DNA of 40,813 nucleotides. Origin: an uncultured Sulfolobales archaeon. Its GTDB lineage: Archaea > Thermoproteota > Thermoprotei_A > Sulfolobales > Acidilobaceae. A model generated the notes under the pieces. The model saw only the letters and a list, made by a program, of their open reading frames with translations. It was not told where the DNA came from and made no database searches. The position numbers and the translations under genes are program-made. The DNA lies in contig CAKZTZ010000017.1 of NCBI GenBank assembly GCA_937921695.1, positions 1 to 40,813 on the forward strand. The letters are read 5' to 3'. Positions 8,279 to 16,519 of the stretch are shown here, one piece after another (within the stretch, counting starts at the first letter, position 1; every line of letters starts with the position of its first letter).

Positions 8279-8429
8279 TTATCTAAATCCCACTAAGCCC
8301 CATATAGCTGAAGCTACCCCCACCATGTAGAAGGCTTTTTGACTGCAGCATATCAGGGTGCTTTAAAAGTTAATATGGCTAGTTTCAGCCTTACCTATGT
8401 AATCGCTTTTTATTCTTATGGGAGAGCTT

Positions 8430-8933
8430 TCAAGGCCCGTTAGCGAGCTTGTTGAGGGTTTTGTTGAAGCTTGCTGTGAAAGATAATATTATAGCATAAG
8501 CTAACGTGTCGGGGTCAAGCTCTTCCGGGCTCTTCTCCCATCCTAGGAGGTCTGCGAAAACCTCGACTTCCCAAGGCACCTCCCCCGAGCTGGCATGGTC
8601 TTCTATAATGTTTTCAGCATATGAAAGGACTGTTTCTAAACCCTCAACCCCCATAGCCTCTATAAGCTCGAAAACATCAACCATAGGGTAGCCTATAGAG
8701 TCTAAGGCTTCCCTATAAGCTCGGCCCCTCAGCTCCCACAACTTCACATCCACAATGTCTGCAGCGAGGTTTAAAGCCTCAAGCCTCTCACTCCCATCAA
8801 CAACCATAGAGACAGCTAAGAGGCTAGGAACTAAAGTCAGAGAGTACCCCGGGGACTCTGGAGCAACAGTAAACCAGCTTAGGGACTCCCCGGCATCAGC
8901 CTCAACGCTCACCGGCAGACACCACAGCAACAT
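8430..8933 (-). CDS. Uncharacterised acidic protein
   Basis: 167 residues, acidic and leucine/alanine-rich, mostly predicted helical; a stretch near 65-90 (LNLAADIVDVKLWELRGRAY) and the C-terminal LAYAIILSFTASFNKTLNKL look like amphipathic helices. No signal peptide or known motif is recognised. The ATG at 8931-8933 lacks a ribosome site, so it may be leaderless, or translation may start at the in-frame GTG eight codons in. It stands alone, with no overlapping partner. Reading frame length and codon usage support a real gene; function unknown. Confidence 0.65.
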   Translation of the reverse strand: MLLWCLPVSVEADAGESLSWFTVAPESPGYSLTLVPSLLAVSMVVDGSERLEALNLAADIVDVKLWELRGRAYREALDSIGYPMVDVFELIEAMGVEGLETVLSYAENIIEDHASSGEVPWEVEVFADLLGWEKSPEELDPDTLAYAIILSFTASFNKTLNKLANGP

Positions 8934-9183
8934 GTAATATGAAACTTAGAAAGCTGGAGAAACACAGAAATACCAGCCCTACACTCAAATAAAGAAGTTG
9001 AAAACCCCCACTTTCCAGTAGCGGGTGCTTATAAATGAAATTAACAGAGAGTTTAGGGGGATCAGGTGGACTAGGCTCTTCACAGCTTTAAGCTCAGATA
9101 GACCGGGTTCCTCTCTTCACCTTGTTTCCTAAAAGCCTCCCGGGCCTATTATTTTTAGTCGTGCTCTAAGTGAGGGTAGCGTT
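8934..9183. other. Intergenic stretch with no identified element
   Basis: About 250 bases between two minus-strand genes. It should contain the promoter of the upstream end of the 8430-8933 gene and the 3' end signal of the aminopeptidase gene; a T-rich stretch near 9145-9165 reads as A-rich on the transcribed strand and is not a clear terminator. No ORF or RNA motif is seen. Confidence 0.3.
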
Positions 9184-10308
9184 TCAGAGTATTTCCCATA
9201 TGAACTTACCGTTTTCATATATTAAGTCTCCGTCCCCATATACTTTGGCTTTGCCCATGTCTTTTATCATATCCCAGTGTATTGCTGACATGTTTCTGCC
9301 CCCTGTTGCTGGGTATGCCGCGCCTAGGGCTAGGTGTATTGTGCCTCCTATCTTCTCGTCGAAGAGTATTTGTTTCGTGTGTTTTTTAATATCATAGTTT
9401 AGGCCGAACGCTGCTTCTCCAAGTCTTCTAGCACCTTCATCTACTTCTAGGGCTTTCTTAAGTATTTCTTCCCCTTTGACGGCGCTCGCCTCTACTATTG
9501 TTCCTCTTGAGAATTTGAGTTTCACCCCTTCAACTTCATAGCCCCTCCATATTGCTGGATATGTGAATGTTATGTATCCTTCGGTAGCATCTTCCTGGGG
9601 GCCTGTGAAGACTTCTCCTCCAGGCATATTCTTCTTCCCATCATCGTTTATCCAAATCCTCCCACCAACCCCTAGGGTCAGGTCTGTGTCTGCATCGACT
9701 ATCCTAAGCTCTGATATTTTAGAAAGTTTCACCGCTATCTTCTCCTGCCATCTAGCTTGTTCAGCCCACGCTTCTACAGGGTTTCCAGTGTGGAGTTTCA
9801 AAGCCCTATAAACGAAGTCTTCATAGTCAAGGATAGACATGCCGGCTTCCTGGGCTAGGGCCCTAGTGGGGTATAATGTTACAGTCCACCTAAGGCTCCC
9901 CTCACCATCCCTCCTCATGAAAATCTCAGTTAAAGGTCTTAGGGCGGCACTTCTAACTTTAAACCTCTCAGGGTCGACGCCCACAAGGGGTTTAACATGG
10001 GTAGACGATATAATGTTTATAGACACGGATATATTCTCAGATATAAACTTGTCTATGGGGGACAAGTGCTCTAGAAGCTCCCTAGAAGAATATCTATAGA
10101 ATATCTCAGTAAGCTCCTCATCCTCAACGTGAAACCTAGGATAACCCCCGGCTTCAACAACAGCCTTATAAACCTCCCTAACCAGGGGGAAAGCCTCGAA
10201 ACCAGATCTAACAAGAACCTCGTCGCCCCTCCTAACACTAGTACAGTACTCGACAAGGAGCCTAGCGAAAGACTCGAGACCCCTCACAGTACCACACCAT
10301 AGTAGCAT
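9184..10308 (-). CDS. M29-family aminopeptidase (thermophilic metalloprotease)
   Basis: 374 residues matching the M29 aminopeptidase family (AmpS/aminopeptidase T type), cytoplasmic dinuclear metal enzymes that remove N-terminal residues from peptides. Visible hallmarks are FARLLVEYCTSVRRGDEVLV near the N-terminus, GGRIWINDDGKKNMPGGEVF (the conserved NMPGGEVF block), FSRGTIVEASA, and the metal-binding AIHWDMIKD near the C-terminus preceded by GAAYPATGGRNMS. A TTTAAAGG TATA element lies only about 13-20 bases before the ATG at 10308, so the transcript may begin close to or after it; the in-frame GTG at 10287 (just before RGLESFARLL) is an alternative start. Confidence 0.9.
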   Translation of the reverse strand: MLLWCGTVRGLESFARLLVEYCTSVRRGDEVLVRSGFEAFPLVREVYKAVVEAGGYPRFHVEDEELTEIFYRYSSRELLEHLSPIDKFISENISVSINIISSTHVKPLVGVDPERFKVRSAALRPLTEIFMRRDGEGSLRWTVTLYPTRALAQEAGMSILDYEDFVYRALKLHTGNPVEAWAEQARWQEKIAVKLSKISELRIVDADTDLTLGVGGRIWINDDGKKNMPGGEVFTGPQEDATEGYITFTYPAIWRGYEVEGVKLKFSRGTIVEASAVKGEEILKKALEVDEGARRLGEAAFGLNYDIKKHTKQILFDEKIGGTIHLALGAAYPATGGRNMSAIHWDMIKDMGKAKVYGDGDLIYENGKFIWEIL

Positions 10309-10437
10309 GCAAGCGTAAAACCTTTAAACTTAAGCTAGTTTTCTCGATTTTCACTATTTTAGAATATAAGTTTTATAACGTAAAATATTACCTCCGGTTT
10401 AACACCAGTATCCCGGTATAGTGAGGTGCCTATGAAT

Positions 10438-11586
10438 ATGGCCAGCAAGAAGATCCTAGTACTCGGCGGGGGCGCTGGAGGGGTCGTAGCTGCTAATAAT
10501 TTAATAAAAAAGCTTGGCGAAGAAGCTGAGATAACCCTTATAGATAAGAGCGGCTACCACGTGTTCCAGCCGAGCCAGCTCTGGGTTATGACGGGGCAGA
10601 GGGAGCCGGACGATATTAGGAGGCCCCTAAAGCTCCTTGAGAGGAAAGGTGTTAAGGTTTTAGTTGAGGAGGTTAAGAGTATAAAGCCTGAAGAGCATGT
10701 AGTTCAAACAAGCTCTGGGAACATACACTACGACTATCTCATAGTGGCTCTCGGGAGCTTACCGGAGCCTGAGAAAATACCAGGCTATGCGGGGAACGTG
10801 TGCACCCCATGGACTATAGATGGCGCCCTTAAATGTAGGAGGCTATTAGCAGGCTTTAAGGGAGGCTCCATAGTTATAGCTCCAGTTTCATGGCCCTACA
10901 AGTGTCCTCCAGCCCCGTTTGAAGCAGCTTTTATGGCTAGATATCTGGCTGAGCAGAGGGGGGTTAAAGCTGATGTTACCGTAGTTCATTTCTGGAAAGA
11001 GCCTATGGAGCCTTTCGGCCCAATGATGGTGGGTGCTTTCAAGAAATTCCTAGACCAGTATAGAGTGGGTTTTGTGGGGAATGTTGAAGTTGAAAGTTTC
11101 CAGGAAAACTACTTAGTGACTAGGGGAGGGGAGAAGATTAAATATGATTTAGCTATAGCTGTGCCTCCTCACAGCCCCCCAGAGCCTATAGCTAAATCAG
11201 ACTTGGGAGATCAAAGCATATGGGGTTACATGAAAGTCGACAAGAATACTTTAAGAGCCCCCAAATATGATAATATCTATGGAGTAGGCGATGTCATCGC
11301 CCCAAGCCTAGGTATTGGTATGGCCGGTGTTTTCGCCCACTTCCAAGCAGAGTATGTGGCTAGTAAGATTATAGATGATATTAAAGGGGCTTACATGGGG
11401 GAGCATTATAATATGAGTGGTGTCTGCGTTATGGACATGGGCTATGTAGGGGCAGCGGTATACTGTGACTTCACAAGGAAGATAATGGCTGGAGAGTACC
11501 CGGATTGCGTCATACTAGGCGGTATGAAAGCTTTCAGAGCTATTAAATACGCTTTCGAGAAATACTGGCTATCAAAATGGTTCTAA
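10438..11586 (+). CDS. Sulfide:quinone oxidoreductase-like FAD-dependent flavoprotein
   Basis: About 382 residues of the two-dinucleotide-binding flavoprotein superfamily. The N-terminal GGGAGGVVAANN is the FAD Rossmann motif; YGVGDVIA near 285 is the second FAD-binding motif. Cysteines sit where SQR enzymes keep their redox cysteines: one at YKCPPAP (about 156), one at SGVCVMDMG (about 330), plus one at GNVCTPWT (about 122). SQR oxidises sulfide and passes electrons to quinone at the membrane face; the C-terminal aromatic/basic helix (IKYAFEKYWLSKWF) fits membrane association. The DUF1641 gene follows after 12 bases. ATG 10438 is spaced 9 bases from GAGGTG; ATG 10432 and GTG 10426 are alternatives. 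A related type II NADH dehydrogenase is less likely. Confidence 0.85.
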   Translation: MASKKILVLGGGAGGVVAANNLIKKLGEEAEITLIDKSGYHVFQPSQLWVMTGQREPDDIRRPLKLLERKGVKVLVEEVKSIKPEEHVVQTSSGNIHYDYLIVALGSLPEPEKIPGYAGNVCTPWTIDGALKCRRLLAGFKGGSIVIAPVSWPYKCPPAPFEAAFMARYLAEQRGVKADVTVVHFWKEPMEPFGPMMVGAFKKFLDQYRVGFVGNVEVESFQENYLVTRGGEKIKYDLAIAVPPHSPPEPIAKSDLGDQSIWGYMKVDKNTLRAPKYDNIYGVGDVIAPSLGIGMAGVFAHFQAEYVASKIIDDIKGAYMGEHYNMSGVCVMDMGYVGAAVYCDFTRKIMAGEYPDCVILGGMKAFRAIKYAFEKYWLSKWF

Positions 11587-11598
11587 AGGTGGTGCCCC

Positions 11599-12108
11599 AT
11601 GGTTGAAGAAAAGAGTAAAGTTGAAACCCTCCTAGCACTCCTCGAAACCCTTAAAGAAGAGGATGTGGAGGAGATAGAGGCTATATTGAAAACAGTTGAC
11701 TTGAAGAAAATAGCGATACTAATGAAGGAACTCTCGGAAAACGCTGACTCCATAATAAGCCTAATAGAAATAGCGAAGATGCTCAAAGAGAGTGGAGCAC
11801 TAGCAGCACTATCAGGACTCCTAGAAGTTTCAGACGAAACATTCAACGCCATAGCAAGGCCCGAGCTCATGAAAGCTACGGGTAACGCTATGATGCTAGT
11901 ATATATGCTCTCACTATTCAACCACGGAACCCTACTCAGAGCAGCTGAAACAACGCCGAAATGCGTGGAGACAGCTATAAACGAGGCGGCTAAGACGGAG
12001 AAAGGACTGGGACTACTAGAAATCCTAAGAATAATGAGAAGCCCTGAAATGGCGGCAGCACTTAAAAGTTTCATAACCATGATGAAATGCCTAAGAGGCG
12101 GAGATTAA
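11599..12108 (+). CDS. DUF1641 protein, partner of the SQR-like flavoprotein
   Basis: 169-residue, highly helical acidic protein. The run LEVSDETFNAIARPELMKAT and later LGLLEILRIMRSPEMAAALK are typical of DUF1641 proteins, which in archaea and bacteria sit directly next to SQR-like flavoproteins or formate dehydrogenases. It starts at ATG 11599 with AAGGTGGTG just upstream, 12 bases after the flavoprotein stop, so the two form an operon. It may couple the enzyme to the membrane or to its acceptor; the molecular role is not established. Confidence 0.85.
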   Translation: MVEEKSKVETLLALLETLKEEDVEEIEAILKTVDLKKIAILMKELSENADSIISLIEIAKMLKESGALAALSGLLEVSDETFNAIARPELMKATGNAMMLVYMLSLFNHGTLLRAAETTPKCVETAINEAAKTEKGLGLLEILRIMRSPEMAAALKSFITMMKCLRGGD

Positions 12109-12116
12109 ACTCTAAA

Positions 12117-12131
12117 CCTATTTCTTTTTAA
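12117..12131 (+). terminator. T-rich terminator after the SQR-DUF1641 operon
   Basis: TATTTCTTTTT a few bases after the DUF1641 stop is a typical archaeal intrinsic terminator tract. The next gene is convergent. Confidence 0.4.
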
Positions 12132-12178
12132 TATCCTTCATTTATAACCTTAACGGGAATGCTTTAAAATGTTTAGTT

Positions 12179-12736
12179 TTACCCCCTTCTCCTGTGCATT
12201 CTTTCATGCATTTCCCTCATATGCTCCATGTGTTTTTCTATGAGCTCTCTGCATTTTTCGCTGAATCCTTTCTTGTGCATGCATTTCATGACTTCCATAT
12301 GCGTGTTTTCCGCGATCCCAGCTATTGTAACTTTAGCTAGGACTATCCTAATTCCTTTAACCTCTACTAGGGGCCCGTAGAACGTTATATTGACTCCTTT
12401 AAGTTGGGGAGCTTTAAAGTCTAAGTCTTCAACATCAGTGAGGATAACATTAAAAACGTCCCCCCTCACATCAACTTTCAACACATAGACGGGGGTAGAG
12501 TCTAGGAGGCTCTCCTCTACGTCGACTACACGCCCATAACCGGAAGCCCACCCGCTAAACCCTGAGACTGACATTACAGCATTAACATAGCCCGGGGCCT
12601 TCGCCCCACCCCCTATAAAGCTCCCAGATATTACGTTAGCTTCAGCATAGTCGACTGGGTAAAAGGTTAAAGCTAGAACAAATACTATAAGCGGGAAGCC
12701 TAAAGCAAAGCCATACTCTAAAGTTTTACCCACCAC
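12179..12736 (-). CDS. Membrane-anchored protein with Met/His-rich C-terminal tail
   Basis: 185 residues. Residues 10-30 (FALGFPLIVFVLALTF) form an N-terminal membrane anchor or signal segment; the middle is beta-rich (YVLKVDVRGDVFNVILTDVE); residues 146-185 form a helix packed with Met, His and two Cys, including KHMEHMREMHERMH. Such tails bind soft metals, especially copper. The neighbouring gene also encodes an exported Met/His/Cys-rich protein. The start is GTG with TATATT about 30 bases upstream. No named family is recognised; metal handling is inferred from composition and context. Confidence 0.6.
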   Translation of the reverse strand: MVGKTLEYGFALGFPLIVFVLALTFYPVDYAEANVISGSFIGGGAKAPGYVNAVMSVSGFSGWASGYGRVVDVEESLLDSTPVYVLKVDVRGDVFNVILTDVEDLDFKAPQLKGVNITFYGPLVEVKGIRIVLAKVTIAGIAENTHMEVMKCMHKKGFSEKCRELIEKHMEHMREMHERMHRRRG

Positions 12737-12826
12737 AGCTTCTCAGCCTATGGCACACTCCAATATACAAGGTTAGGGAAAGAAAACTTAAAGATTATGA
12801 ATATGGCTAGCCCTTAACTAATGAAG

Positions 12827-13408
12827 CTACCCTCCACGATGCTTTACGAACTCATAGTACATGGGGTTCTGGAATGTTTCGCCATCAACATGGATTGATA
12901 GGGCTTTCAAAGTCTTATTCCCAACTCCAACAATGGTTACACTGTCGCCTACGTTAATACCATCGTGATAGAGCCAGCCTCCATAAACTAGTGTTCCATC
13001 AATGGTTCTAATGTAAACCCCCCTAATAGTAACATTATATGTTTTACCGTCGTCTCCCTGAACTACTATGACATGCCTTTCATCAATCTTATTAATAACC
13101 TTCCCAGTTATCTCAACAACGTTGCTAAAGCCCTTAAACTTCTCGTTCCTTACCTGTACCTCCTGCTTCATAGGGATTGACTGTTCGTTATGCTCGTCAT
13201 TCATATACCCCATGCAAGGACAATGATGCATACCCATCATTCCATTAACTCCACCCATCATTCCACTAGCCTGGCCCCAACCCCAGCCCATAGCTGCGGC
13301 TTTGCCAGCGTAGTTTAACCATTGAGCTCCTAAAGTTACCCCGGCACCTAGAGTTGCTAGCACTACTAGGGCGAGCCCCAGGCCTACCAGGTATTTCCCA
13401 TAGCTCAT
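12827..13408 (-). CDS. Exported Met/His/Cys-rich protein with beta domain, likely metal-binding
   Basis: About 193 residues. An N-terminal membrane segment (YLVGLGLALVVLATLGAGV) is followed by a Met/Gly-rich stretch (GMMGGVNGMMGMHHCPCMGY) containing an HHCPC cluster, then a beta-rich domain (VVEITGKVINKIDERHVIVV ... YNVTIRGVYI) that looks like an OB-type barrel. The HHCPCM cluster with flanking methionines resembles copper-binding sites. ATG 13408 has GAGGTG six bases upstream; GTG 13417 lies inside it. The promoter TTTTAAAC (about 13449-13456) has a CTCAC-N5-GTGAG operator directly upstream. The specific family is not recognised. Confidence 0.65.
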   Translation of the reverse strand: MSYGKYLVGLGLALVVLATLGAGVTLGAQWLNYAGKAAAMGWGWGQASGMMGGVNGMMGMHHCPCMGYMNDEHNEQSIPMKQEVQVRNEKFKGFSNVVEITGKVINKIDERHVIVVQGDDGKTYNVTIRGVYIRTIDGTLVYGGWLYHDGINVGDSVTIVGVGNKTLKALSIHVDGETFQNPMYYEFVKHRGG

Positions 13409-13458
13409 TCTTCTCACCTCACATCCAGGTTAAAGTTTGATAGTAGTGTTTAAAAGGT

Positions 13459-13479
13459 AAACTCACCTGAAGTGAGTTT
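13459..13479. promoter_or_regulatory. Operator 1: 8-base inverted repeat, CTCAC-N5-GTGAG
   Basis: Perfect inverted repeat AAACTCAC-CTGAA-GTGAGTTT directly upstream of the minus-strand TATA element for the Met-rich protein gene. Position and symmetry fit a dimeric winged-helix regulator that controls this promoter. Confidence 0.7.
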
Positions 13480-13514
13480 TAAGTTTTTTGTTCCTTGCGG
13501 AGGGTATTGTTGAT

Positions 13515-13533
13515 AGTTCACTTAGAGTGAGCT
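13515..13533. promoter_or_regulatory. Operator 2: AGTTCAC-N5-GTGAGCT
   Basis: Same architecture as operator 1 (seven-base arms, five-base spacer, one mismatch), centred 55 bases from it. A further half-site CTCAC (13547-13551) follows just before the plus-strand TATA element TTTAAACT (13560-13567), so the region between the two divergent promoters carries two full sites and one half-site. Confidence 0.65.
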
Positions 13534-13594
13534 TTATTGAGTGCTTCTCACTTTTAAGATTTAAACTCCACCCGACAGTTTAGGGTGCGGGGCT

Positions 13595-14137
13595 ATGGAT
13601 GTCCTCTCTTACATTATTGGTTTCGCCGGGCTTGCTTCCGCCACGTTCTACTTAGTATCTTCTATTTCGTTGATGCGCCTCTACTATATGTTGGGGGGCG
13701 AGCTATGGTTTCGCCTCTCCATAGGGTTTGCACTCTTATGTTTAAGCCAGGCCGCCATGGTTTTCTCTTTAACCGTGTGGGATGCTAAACTCTCTTACGC
13801 ACTCTACTCTTCAACCCCGGCTCTAGCGATTTCAGGCTTCTACATGTTATGGTCTTCTAGGAGGCTCCCTGGAGCCCATCTAGCGGTCTCCCCCCTAGTT
13901 TTAGCTCCTGCAATACTCGACTTGACAGCTTCGGCTTTAGCCCTCACAATCTCAACAGGGCTTAGAGGGTATGCTAGGGGGGGTTTCAGCTTGATAGCTT
14001 TAGCCCACATACTCAGAGCCCTGGGAGCCCTAGCACCCCCAGGCCTCCTCCCCGTCATCCTCCTAGTTACAGCTGAGATTGTGAGAGCCCTCGGAGCCCT
14101 AATAATGGCCTCCAGGTATGTGAGGAGGTTGTTATGA
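13595..14137 (+). CDS. Polytopic membrane protein upstream of a winged-helix regulator
   Basis: 180 residues with about five hydrophobic segments (for example YIIGFAGLASATFYLVSSIS, IGFALLCLSQAAMVFSL, LLPVILLVTAEIVRALGALI). There are few charged residues and no recognised motif. The stop overlaps the ATG of the winged-helix gene by 4 bases (ATGA), so the two are translated together. Transcription from TTTAAACT just downstream of the operators would put it under the same control as the Met-rich protein. It may be a sensor partner of the regulator or a transport component; neither is shown by sequence. Confidence 0.75.
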   Translation: MDVLSYIIGFAGLASATFYLVSSISLMRLYYMLGGELWFRLSIGFALLCLSQAAMVFSLTVWDAKLSYALYSSTPALAISGFYMLWSSRRLPGAHLAVSPLVLAPAILDLTASALALTISTGLRGYARGGFSLIALAHILRALGALAPPGLLPVILLVTAEIVRALGALIMASRYVRRLL

Positions 14138-14409
14138 AGAGGAGGAGCAGGATAGCGATAATAATAGACATACTATCATACCTCGAGAGCGAGGGGGGAG
14201 AAGCCCTAGCAACAAGAATAGCCCAAGCAACAGGCCTAGCCTACGACAGGCTAGTGGAACTACTAGAAGAGCTCAACGAGAAAAGCATAATAGAAATGAT
14301 AGTAGACGAGAAATCCAGGAGAGTCATAATAACTAAAAAAGGCAGAGCACTACTCTCTAAGCTGAGAGACGTTGAAGGCTTTCTAAGGGATTTAGGTATA
14401 GAACTCTAA
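14134..14409 (+). CDS. Winged-helix regulator (HTH_45-like)
   Basis: 91 residues, one winged-helix domain of the archaeal HTH_45 type: N-terminal RRSRIAIIIDILSYLES, recognition region ATRIAQATGLAYDRLVELLEELNEKSII, wing DEKSRRVIITKKGRALLSKL and a C-terminal dimerisation helix. It is translationally coupled to the membrane protein. The divergent promoter region 540-670 bases upstream holds symmetric operators that fit a dimeric protein of this kind, so autoregulation plus control of the Met-rich gene is the simplest reading. A truncated, stop-containing copy of this gene lies at 16355-16514. Confidence 0.85.
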   Translation: MKRRSRIAIIIDILSYLESEGGEALATRIAQATGLAYDRLVELLEELNEKSIIEMIVDEKSRRVIITKKGRALLSKLRDVEGFLRDLGIEL

Positions 14410-14711
14410 CATTTAAGAGAATACTCAAGCAGAACCTAATACCATTATCCCCAGAATACCTAAGGATTCCCCGCAAGTCCCAGCTATAACTATGGAGTCG
14501 TGGCGGTCGTCGAGCCCGACGGCATTAAGGCTTCCATCATCACTCCTTTGTTAAATGTTAATCTATGATCTAAACAACTGATATAAGGTTTATGAGTTCT
14601 TTCCTTGAAACGCCATTGTCTACTTTTTGTGTTTCGACTATTCTGTGAGCGTTTAAAGACGTTGATGTTTTCTAAGTAGTAAAGTTTATATAGGGGCGCT
14701 CTAAGTAGAAT
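14410..14711. other. Intergenic stretch before the first surface-protein gene
   Basis: About 300 bases. A 26-codon protein-like run (GVVAVVEPDGIKASIITPLL) around 14491-14570 has no start or ribosome site and may be gene debris. The 3' end carries the surface-gene promoter (14685-14692). Confidence 0.3.
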
Positions 14712-14712
14712 A
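14685..14712 (+). promoter_or_regulatory. Leaderless promoter of surface protein 1
   Basis: TTTATATA at 14685-14692 lies about 27 bases before the ATG, so the transcript should begin at or next to the start codon. The paralog at 25107 has the same arrangement (CTTATATA, 25081-25088). Confidence 0.55.
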
Positions 14713-16292
14713 TGCGGTGTGGAGGGCTGATTCCAAAGTTTTCAAGGCTTTTAATAGCTGTTATTACCACGTTCACAATCTTAATTTACGGTTTAGCCTA
14801 CGCTTCAACCCCTTATTCTGCTTCAGAGATTTCCCCCAATATTTTATGGTTTGCGGAGAGTAACCCTAGTGATGGTAACGACACTGCTGCAGCCTCCTGC
14901 ACGGTAGGCGACTATGTTGTTGTAGTTGGAACGGATTTGAGCCCTGGTAGTGGTCAGTTTAGGGTTGAGGTTAGATATAAGTCTGATGGTAGCGTCGCTT
15001 TCCATGCTGTGAAGGATTTGCTCAATAGCAATGAGGGCTTCTCAGACTGCATTAGCATAAGTGGGAAAGTTTTCATCGCCGGTATGGCGATGGTTATGGG
15101 GGCTCTTCCAAAGGCTTACATGGCCGTGTTAGACGTTAGCTCTAGGGATTTTAGAGTTGAAGACTTGGGATGGAGCGGCTTTGCGATGGCGATAGAATAT
15201 GATGGTAGTTACGTTTATGTGGGGGGCGGCGACTTACGGGAGCTCAGCTTTGTCTTTAGGGTTGATAAGTTCGACCCCTCAAGCCTCTCCAGGATATCTA
15301 CTTACAAGTCTGAGGGTCTTCCGGGATATCAGTCTATCGCCATAAGTATGAATGTTAACGCTAAAACCGGGCACTTATGGCTTGTCGGGATCGCTGTGGA
15401 GCCTATAAGTCAAAAGCTTAAGTGGTGGGTCGAGATTATAAATAAGGAGAATATGAAGTTAGTTAAAAATATGGATCTTAACATAACCCATGGTAGTGCT
15501 GCTGGAGTAGTTTCAGACCTTGATGGGAATATGTATATCGTAGGGGTTGCAGGAGATAATGGGGTTATAGTGAAGCTTGATAGTGGAGGTCAACTTGTTA
15601 AAAAAGTTGAATTCCCCAAAGCAGTCTTCTTGAAGATCCTCTACTATGAGGAGGCACTCCTAGTTTTAGGGCACGAGGAGATAGCGGAATATCCCAGGCA
15701 CACGTTATATATACTAGACTTAGACCTCAACCTGGTAAATAAGCATGTTTTAAGCGCTGACGTGGAAGCATACTCACAGTTCGAGCCGGGAAAAGCTAGC
15801 GTTGAAAACAACATACTCTACGTTGCCGGTGCGAATAATAAGCCTGGAAACTACCAGTGGGCCATATACGCTATAGCCTTAAAACCCCAGCTTACAGAGA
15901 CAACACCAACACCAACGCCAACACCGACACCTACACCTACAACTATAACTGAGACTAAGACTGTAACATCAACAATAACGGAGACGAAAACAACTACAAT
16001 AACGCAAACAAAAACCATAACCGAGACTAAGACGGAAACCCTAAAAGAAACTATGACAACAATAAAAACAGAAACAGTAACCCGTACAGTAACAGAACCT
16101 ACTACGAAAACAATAACAGCCATAGAGACTAGAATAGTAACAACAACTCAAAAAGAAACTGAAACATTCAAAGTAACGGAAACAACAACATCAACACTGG
16201 AGGTAATACCAACGACGCCCATAGTTGCAGCATCTATAGCCCTAATAGTATTAGCTATATCGCTAGTAATACTGTTGAGAGGTAGGAAGTAA
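14712..16292 (+). CDS. Anchored surface protein 1: propeller-like head, Thr-rich stalk, C-terminal membrane anchor
   Basis: 526 residues. Residues 1-30 are a signal peptide (LLIAVITTFTILIYGLAY). About 45-395 is a series of repeated strand blocks (SGKVFIAG...AYMAVLDVSS, GSYVYVGGGDL..FVFRVDKFD, GNMYIVGVAGDNGVIVKLD, NNILYVAGANN) that fit a six- or seven-bladed propeller. About 396-500 is a Thr/Glu/Lys stalk starting with a TPTPTP run and continuing in TETKT-like repeats, probably glycosylated. Residues 503-523 are the membrane anchor, ending RGRK. Such designs are common in crenarchaeal surface layers. It is a paralog of the protein at 25107, with near-identical 3' ends. The head's ligand is unknown. 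Confidence 0.85.
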   Translation: MRCGGLIPKFSRLLIAVITTFTILIYGLAYASTPYSASEISPNILWFAESNPSDGNDTAAASCTVGDYVVVVGTDLSPGSGQFRVEVRYKSDGSVAFHAVKDLLNSNEGFSDCISISGKVFIAGMAMVMGALPKAYMAVLDVSSRDFRVEDLGWSGFAMAIEYDGSYVYVGGGDLRELSFVFRVDKFDPSSLSRISTYKSEGLPGYQSIAISMNVNAKTGHLWLVGIAVEPISQKLKWWVEIINKENMKLVKNMDLNITHGSAAGVVSDLDGNMYIVGVAGDNGVIVKLDSGGQLVKKVEFPKAVFLKILYYEEALLVLGHEEIAEYPRHTLYILDLDLNLVNKHVLSADVEAYSQFEPGKASVENNILYVAGANNKPGNYQWAIYAIALKPQLTETTPTPTPTPTPTPTTITETKTVTSTITETKTTTITQTKTITETKTETLKETMTTIKTETVTRTVTEPTTKTITAIETRIVTTTQKETETFKVTETTTSTLEVIPTTPIVAASIALIVLAISLVILLRGRK

Positions 16293-16354
16293 GTTTATAA
16301 GTTCCGATATTGTTTCCTCTGGGGCTCCTTCGAATACCGCTTTCCCATATGCTA
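16293..16354 (-). pseudogene. Relic of the 3' end of the DUF4129-protein gene
   Basis: The segment GATATTGTTTCCTCTGGGGC and its surroundings match 26837-26890, which is the 3' part of the minus-strand DUF4129-protein gene. About 35-40 bases found at the other locus are missing, and divergence rises toward 16350. At both places the match begins right at the end of a surface-protein gene, including GAGGTAGGAAGT and TAAGTTTATA-like sequence after its C-terminal codons. The surface gene and its downstream flank were therefore duplicated as one block. Confidence 0.8.
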
Positions 16355-16514
16355 GCTACCTTTTGAGGGAAGCCCTAGCAATGACTCAACGAGAAAACAT
16401 ATTAGAGATGATCCTAGACGAAAACTAGGAAAATCATAATAATTAAAGGAGGGCACTACTCTCTAAGCTGAGAGACGTTGAAGGCTTTCTAAGGGATTTA
16501 GGTATAGAACTTTA
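16355..16514 (+). pseudogene. Relic copy of the winged-helix regulator gene
   Basis: It aligns with the 14134-14409 gene: GAAGCCCTAGCAA, then an internal loss of about 75 bases, then AACGAGAAAA..AT..TAGA.ATGAT, and a nearly perfect match over its last 60 bases (GCACTACTCTCTAAGCTGAG and beyond, through GGTATAGAACT). An in-frame TAG replaces coding sequence after GACGAAAAC. There is no start codon context. It is a recent, truncated duplicate lying between the surface gene and the archaellum operon. Confidence 0.85.
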
Positions 16515-16519
16515 ATAGT

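Noticed and set aside
8881-10308. Shared MLLWC opening of the 8430 and 9184 proteins taken as a common leader
   Set aside because: The DNA differs beyond a few codons and both starts are uncertain, so the similarity is probably chance.
11583-12080. 165-codon minus-strand frame opposite the DUF1641 gene
   Set aside because: It is antisense to a recognised protein with normal codon usage; Ser/Ile-rich translation without motifs.
13585-13788. 67-codon plus-strand frame at the start of the membrane-protein gene
   Set aside because: It is out of frame with the longer, clearly hydrophobic 180-residue protein that has the better start.
14520-14590. Second C/D box sRNA suggested by TCATCAC on the plus strand (GTGATGA on minus)
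   Set aside because: There is no CTGA box at 10-14 bases on either side and no second C-type box, so the pattern is incomplete.
15851-16123. Minus-strand frame rich in valine over the Thr-rich stalk of surface protein 1
   Set aside because: It is the mirror of the ACA/ACT-rich repeat coding; its composition is an artefact and it has no ribosome site.
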